Shown in pieces: positions 58,977 through 64,000 of a stretch of 64,000 nt of DNA. The stretch comes from Diploscapter coronatus. Lineage: Eukaryota > Nematoda > Chromadorea > Rhabditida > Rhabditidae. A program made the translations under genes and the position numbers. The stretch lies in assembly GCA_964036155.1 (NCBI GenBank), contig OZ038422.1, positions 18,065,201 to 18,129,200 on the forward strand, written 5' to 3'. Below the pieces are notes generated by a model. That model did not search any database. It was not told the DNA's origin and saw only the letters and a list, made by a program, of their open reading frames with translations. The first letter of the stretch is position 1, and each line of letters starts with the position of its first letter.

Positions 58977-61907
58977 ATGGTGCGACTGGAAGTTTTCGGT
59001 CTGACGATGGAACAGGCCCAGCAGAAAATGGCTGAATTCGTGAACCCTCCATTTCAGAATCACTAATTTTCTAGTTGCCTTTCAGATACAACAGGGAATC
59101 TCGTTCGTGTTTCACGCAAGCGACCGCTATGAGACGCAGCCCGGGCCGAAGGAAGGTGATTTGACTCCACCGCCCTCTGCTGGAATGGCTTTGAGGGGAC
59201 AGGGTGATTACAAGGAAGTGCAGCAGAATGTTGGTGGGGTGAGTGACTAGAGAAAGAATGAGAGTAGACTAGTATTGAATTATTGAATGACATTTAATCC
59301 AGAACGGACATGAGACGGTTTTGAAATTTCTGAAATAGAAAGTTAGTAAGTTACCGGTCCAAATTGATCACAAATCGAAGTGAGAAAAAGTGAATGAACG
59401 AATGTCGATTCTCCTCTCCGTCCCTAATCTTCCCACTTCAGTTCTTGAGAGAAAGATCAACGAAATGAGAAGGCTAGGAGCAGTAGTGGAAGAAATAACA
59501 AACGGGGTGATGAGGAATTATCGTCACCTAAAGATACTAGTCCTTATCAATTCGTCAGACACTAACTAGACGGAATCAGTTTCACGAGATTCCACTTTTA
59601 AAGATACTAGTTGTAGGTGCCTGAGTCGAAGCACAAGCACAAAAAGAAGACGATGACCAACGACAGCGGGCAGGTTTCGACGCAGAATTCGGCTGACAAT
59701 TCCATGCAAATGCAGTCATTCGGGCAGACTCAGCAGCCGACTCAGGTTCGGGACAACCAGGATAAGAAGGCAAGTTATGGTATTTGGAAGCGATGAAATA
59801 AAGATAAAAGTGGACTAGTATGGGTAGGAGTGACCAGATTCGGTTTCTTCTTGAACGGAAGCGGATGGGACACATATAGACCTTGCTCATTTCTGATTGT
59901 GAAATGAAGAAGAGAGGGCAGTTTCGGTATAATTCCAAGCTCAAGTTTCAGCAGCAGAAGCAGTCGAAATTCCCCACTGCACCCGCAGCTCAGCCCGTTC
60001 CTGCCGCTGTCCAGAATCAGCCCTCGACTGCAGTCCCTTGTCTGCCGGCTACAGTGCCTTCGCCTCTGCCTCCCAAAGTGAATGTCGATCTGCACAAACA
60101 GGTCTCTCCTCCGCCTCTGCAGACCTCCACTCCTTTGCAGGTAAAGCCAAGAAAAATATCTTTTCCCATAAAAATCTATGCTATATTGGTATATCAGTCC
60201 AACACCGCTGCCCAACCTACAGCCTTCGTCTATCCCCCTTCGACTACCGCCTCCATCCAGGCCTCCTCTCAACCTCCCCAGTCGGTCTCCGTTCCCGTCC
60301 CTTCCTCTCAGACTCAGCCAGTCAACCAGTCCATGGCTCCTGCAGCTCAGCTGGCTTCCACCCATCCCTTCCCCATCACCACCAACAAGGCCAAGTCCGT
60401 CTTTACTCGTTTTCTTGGAAAAAGACGAATTTCTATTTTGCAGTGCTGCTGCACCTGCACAGCAGACTCAGTCTCAGACGGGATTCGGACAGCAGCAGAC
60501 TGGCTTTAGTCAGAAACAGACCAAGTAAGGCAATGAATAAAAATCCAAGAAATTCTCAAATGATCACCAAACGAATTGAATGAACTTCGCTGGTTCTTTC
60601 TTCATTTTCTGCACTTCTTGCCCCCATTTTTCGTTTTATCACTCTATTCGGTCAATGCACTCTACTCGAAGCTTTATATAATGCCGTGCCAAGTTGGTTC
60701 GAATTTTGTAGAACGTTAGAAGATTCTAAATGAATGAATGGCGATAAATGTGAAAGGGAATCGAAATATCGTACCCAAAAGAGTTTCAAACTTTAAGCAT
60801 TACAATTCAGCACTGCAGCATCCCATCAGACCCAGCCTCAGACTGGTTTCGAACAGCAGCAGAGCAATTTCGGTCAGACACAAACCAACACTGCTCCGTC
60901 ACAGCCGAATCTGCAGAAAATGGCTCCGACTCAGCAGCAGAGCCATTTCGGGTAGATCATTCTCCAAAATTCCTTCCTTCCCAATTTGTTTTGTTTCAGC
61001 CAGTCTCAGCCTCAGTCTGTGAGTCAGCACCCGACCTTCACCCAGAAGCCCGCTCAGAACATCGCCACTTCGGCTGGATTTTCCCAGCAGACTCACCCTT
61101 CCAGTTTCAAGTCAGTCTCGTTTTCTTTACCCTCTTGTATAATTCCTCAAGAACTGCCATCAATTCGGAATCATTCGTCTCTTTCACAATTTACCTTCAG
61201 AATTTTATTAATTCTATCAATTAAAAAACGATCTTTTTCCTTCTTTTTTTATTCTCTTTATTGCAGCAGTGGTCCTGCAATTTCTGCCTCGGGCACTGAC
61301 TTGATCGACTCGGCTCCTGTGCCTGCCTCCCCGCAGCCTTCTCAGCCAGTCCAGCAGTCCCTTCCCCAATCTGTCTCTGCCTCTGCTTCTGCTACAGTGT
61401 CTTCCCCTTCCTCTGCCCCGCCCAAGGACTATCGCCAGTCTCTGCCCCCTACCCCAGACAATCCCAACGTCATTGTCGACCTGTCCAAGTTCGGCAAGAA
61501 GTGGACGCCCAAAGCCATGGTCATGCCTCGTACGTCATTTCTACTCATTATTTATCCAAATTTTTGAATTCATTCAAATTCGAGGTGTCTAAAAAAGATC
61601 AGAATTGTTTCCCAATCGATAAGAATGATGCATCACAATTTGAAAAGGAAGTCGAACGAAAATCTTCCTGCCAAATTTTCGATTAAAGATTGAGATATGT
61701 ATAATATTTGACTGAAAAAAAAACTTTCTTATATTTCGTTTTTTCCCTTTTCTAAGTTGGAATTTCTTACTTCCAGCTGAAACGGGCATAATCCGCGGAG
61801 CGAGTCCTTCGTCGATGGGACGCGGCAGCAGCGGACCGAATTCCCGCGGCGGTTTTGGCGGCGGCGCGGGGCGCGGAGGCCGTTTCCCCAACAGAGGAGG
61901 CTTCTAG
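58977..61907 (+). CDS. Q/S/P-rich protein with C-terminal RGG box
   Basis: Ten exons (58977-59039, 59086-59238, 59617-59769, 59952-60140, 60198-60394, 60444-60524, 60811-60951, 61000-61110, 61267-61529 and 61777-61907) give 493 residues. Only the first ~40 residues look ordered (MVRLEVFGLTMEQAQQKMAE). The rest is low-complexity: a Lys/His cluster (SKHKHKKKT), long Gln/Ser/Pro/Thr stretches with repeats of TGFGQQQ / SNFGQTQ type, a short ordered motif near residue 440 (VIVDLSKFGKKWTPKAMV), and an RGG tail (RGGFGGGAGRGGRFPNRGGF). RGG boxes bind RNA, so an RNA-binding or RNP-granule role is plausible but inferred. Intron 3 has a GC donor. The family is not recognised. Confidence 0.8.
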
Positions 61908-62224
61908 AGCCTGACTCGACCTGATCCACTCACCATCAACCTCTCTCAATTCACAGTTCAATCTTCATTCCATAACCAGGCCATATCGTTTCTCACTTGG
62001 TCTTTTATCATAGTTTTCTTTTTATTCTAATTTCTCATTTTATTCAGTTCTGTTTCAATCCGTCTCGTTATCGTGTACCTATTTTATTTAATTACTCGGA
62101 ACGCTCTCTTTCTAAAGATAAGCCTTCGTGCTTCTTTTGTTGTTTTATCTATTGATATCAGTTCTTCTTTTATTCGTTGTTCTTTGTTTTTGTTGTTTTG
62201 CTATCGTAAAGATAACTAATATGG

Positions 62225-62230
62225 AATAAA
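62225..62230 (+). terminator. Poly(A) signal after the RGG-protein gene
   Basis: AATAAA about 320 bp after the stop and about 100 bp before the acceptor of the next gene. That spacing is typical between poly(A) site and trans-splice site within nematode operons. Confidence 0.55.
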
Positions 62231-62326
62231 TATTGTTTAGAACAGAGATTTATTCATTTTCTAAACAATTGGTCTATTCCATCAACCTTATCTATTTTCA
62301 GCATCTTTTACTTCTAGTTTGTTGAA

Positions 62327-62333
62327 TTTTCAG
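62327..62333 (+). promoter_or_regulatory. Candidate trans-splice acceptor, last gene
   Basis: TTTTCAG ending at 62333, 14 nt before the ATG at 62348 and about 100 bp after the preceding poly(A) signal. Confidence 0.5.
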
Positions 62334-62347
62334 CCTTTAATTCGCTG

Positions 62348-64000
62348 ATGTCGAACGACTCGAAAGGGTGGAAGAGAAGGACTCCGTTTGGCGAATCCCC
62401 TTCTGATTGGAAGCGTCCCTTCGTCCGCGCCTTCCCAGTTAAGGGCTCTCAGTCCTTCTCCAACGAACCTCCCCCCTCTCCTGCTTCTTCTTCCACTTAT
62501 CCTCTGACTTCCATCATGAACACCATGAAAAAGAAAGACATCTTCTCTCCCACTTCGGACAAAACCAACAAGTTGAACGACATAACAATGAGCGGGGATC
62601 AGAATCTGGAGAAGGTGTGAATTTTTCTAAAAATGATAGATTTTGTCTCCAAAATAGAGGAAATACTTTCATACCTTTTTCGAATATCTTACTGAGCCGA
62701 GTGTAAGGAGTGTCGTACTGAAATGAGACAATTTGTAACAACGAGCCCATTACTTTCTTGTTTGCAAAATGTATTTCTTCCTACCAAATAACTACTTAAT
62801 TGCTTTTCTAAATCGACAATTATTCAGAAAGACGCCCTTCTGCCCGATTTCCTGGACCAGTTGTCCGGCCCCAACGACTGTCTGCTGTACTTGTTCAAGA
62901 AGGTCAGCTCGGACGACTCTCTGCCCAACGCGGCCAAGTGGCAGATCCTCGATTCGGCTGTCTGCAAATGGCCTTCCCACATTCGACTCGCCTACCACAA
63001 ATGGCGCTTCGCCAACGCTACGGCGAAGGAGGTTTTTTTTTTTTATAGTTGTTTTAACTTCTCAAATTTATGATAACTTAAATAGGAAAGAGCAATCTCA
63101 CATATCGCTTATTCTGAGTTCTTTAAAGAATTCATTTCAGGTGGCAGATCTGTTCAAAGGCGAGTCAGACTCCATCAAGAAGATCGTCTCTGATCTCTTC
63201 AAAATGCACAAAGGCGAATTGGGTAAGAACTAGAAAGGGATCTTTAGATCATACTTCTTCACTAATAATGCCAATGTCCAGAGTTGTTCTGCAGCCTTTT
63301 GTCGGCGATGCAGGCCTCCTTCTCAAACGAACATCTCGTTTCTGACTTCATCCAGGCCGTCTGCCTGCGTCCCAACTACATCGATCTTATCACTCAGGCA
63401 GCTCGCAACAAGTTGGTTTTTAGAATGAGATTGAAGTCGATTTGTACCGAAATTTCCGGGAAAATCCCTACAATTTTGGTATAAACTACCCCCTTTGTGG
63501 TATAAATTGTCTCCGATCTTCTGAAATAAGTTACCATAATCTGATCTTTCCGATTCAGACCTTTGATCTTCAACCTGGAATGGCAGGCCGATGGAACGTC
63601 CGACCCCTCTCACTTCTCCATCAAAATCAAACCCATCTCCTCTCCTGCTCTCGAGACCTTCCTGCGTCTTGTTGCTGGTCAGTTCATTTCAATAAGTTTA
63701 TGAGCATTTTTTAGCACATTAAGATTTACAGTTCTCACATACATGTCCTTTCTGTAAATGTAATTGACACTTTCATTAGAAATTAATGCAATATAAAGGC
63801 TAGCCATTCACTAAAAAATAACGATCACTTGCTGTATGCTCTATCATAAATTTTCCGAACTATCCTATTTTCAGGCGAAAACAACTTCTCTGCTCGCGGC
63901 CAGCCTCTGCAACTAATCGGGCAGCAGCTGCAGAACAGCGCCTGCGGATTGAAATTGACCATCATGGTTAAATATTTTAGATTATTTAATCAAAGAATTT
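62348..64000 (+). CDS. Unrecognised large protein, 3' end beyond window
   Basis: Six exons are visible (62348-62614, 62828-63031, 63141-63222, 63282-63411, 63559-63677 and 63875-63966), about 298 residues so far, all in phase. The N-terminal 90 residues are polar, Ser/Pro/Lys-rich and probably disordered (GWKRRTPFGESPSDWKRPF). From residue ~90 the protein looks globular and helical (DALLPDFLDQLSGPNDCLL, KWQILDSAVCKWPSHIRLAY, ELFCSLLSAMQASFSNEHL), continuing with a beta-like stretch (PLIFNLEWQADGTS, FSIKIKPISS). No family was recognised. It lies 440 bp behind the RGG-protein gene on the same strand, with operon-like signals between them. The C-terminal part is outside the window. Confidence 0.8.

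Noticed and set aside
59775..60365. 196-codon minus-strand frame
   Set aside because: Antisense shadow of the Q/S/P-rich exons, whose biased codons leave the other strand open.

Overview
The window is 64 kb of eukaryotic nuclear DNA, most likely from a chromadorean nematode. The genes are dense, on both strands, and split into many short exons. Introns run from 42 bp to a few hundred bp with GT...TTTCAG borders, in an AT-rich background. TTTCAG-like 3' splice sites sit just before many start codons, as expected for spliced-leader trans-splicing. An ATPase-inhibitor gene is followed on the same strand by two GAPDH genes, the gene order of the C. elegans mai-1/gpd-2/gpd-3 operon. A five-finger GFI1-type gene is closest to nematode PAG-3. 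The species cannot be named from the sequence alone.

Layout. 1-5048 (minus): cytosolic valyl-tRNA synthetase, 3' end cut by the window. 5858-9622 (minus): PP2A scaffold A subunit (paa-1). 10154-14445 (plus): complex I 51-kDa flavoprotein (nuo-1). 14747-20854 (plus): an OATP/SLCO transporter, about 300 bp behind nuo-1. 21.7-34.0 kb: three tandem paralogous genes for secreted, CUB-ended proteins on near-identical promoters. Two of them carry large inverted-repeat insertions at almost the same site of intron 2. 34082-35218 (plus): a small unrelated secreted-protein gene on a related promoter. 35872-36434 (plus): a small unrecognised gene. 43024 down to 37162 (minus): the ATPase inhibitor and two GAPDH genes. 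43-49.6 kb: long stretch without supportable coding sequence, upstream of pag-3. 49646-53598 (plus): pag-3/GFI1 zinc-finger gene with two possible terminal exons. 58615-55685 (minus): unrecognised coiled-coil protein. 58977-61907 (plus): Q/S/P-rich protein with an RGG tail. 62348-window end (plus): unrecognised protein, truncated, in operon-like spacing behind the previous gene.

Housekeeping genes (translation, PP2A, respiration, glycolysis, F1Fo inhibitor) flank an accessory segment at 21.7-35.2 kb. There, tandem duplication, apparent gene conversion, mobile-element insertion and shared GATA/TATA promoters suggest a young, evolving secreted-protein cluster, possibly intestinal or immune. That role is inferred from promoter motifs and protein type only. 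Exon models were assembled by hand from reading frame, phase and splice sites. For every complete gene except the second and third CUB copies, the exon lengths were summed and divide by three.
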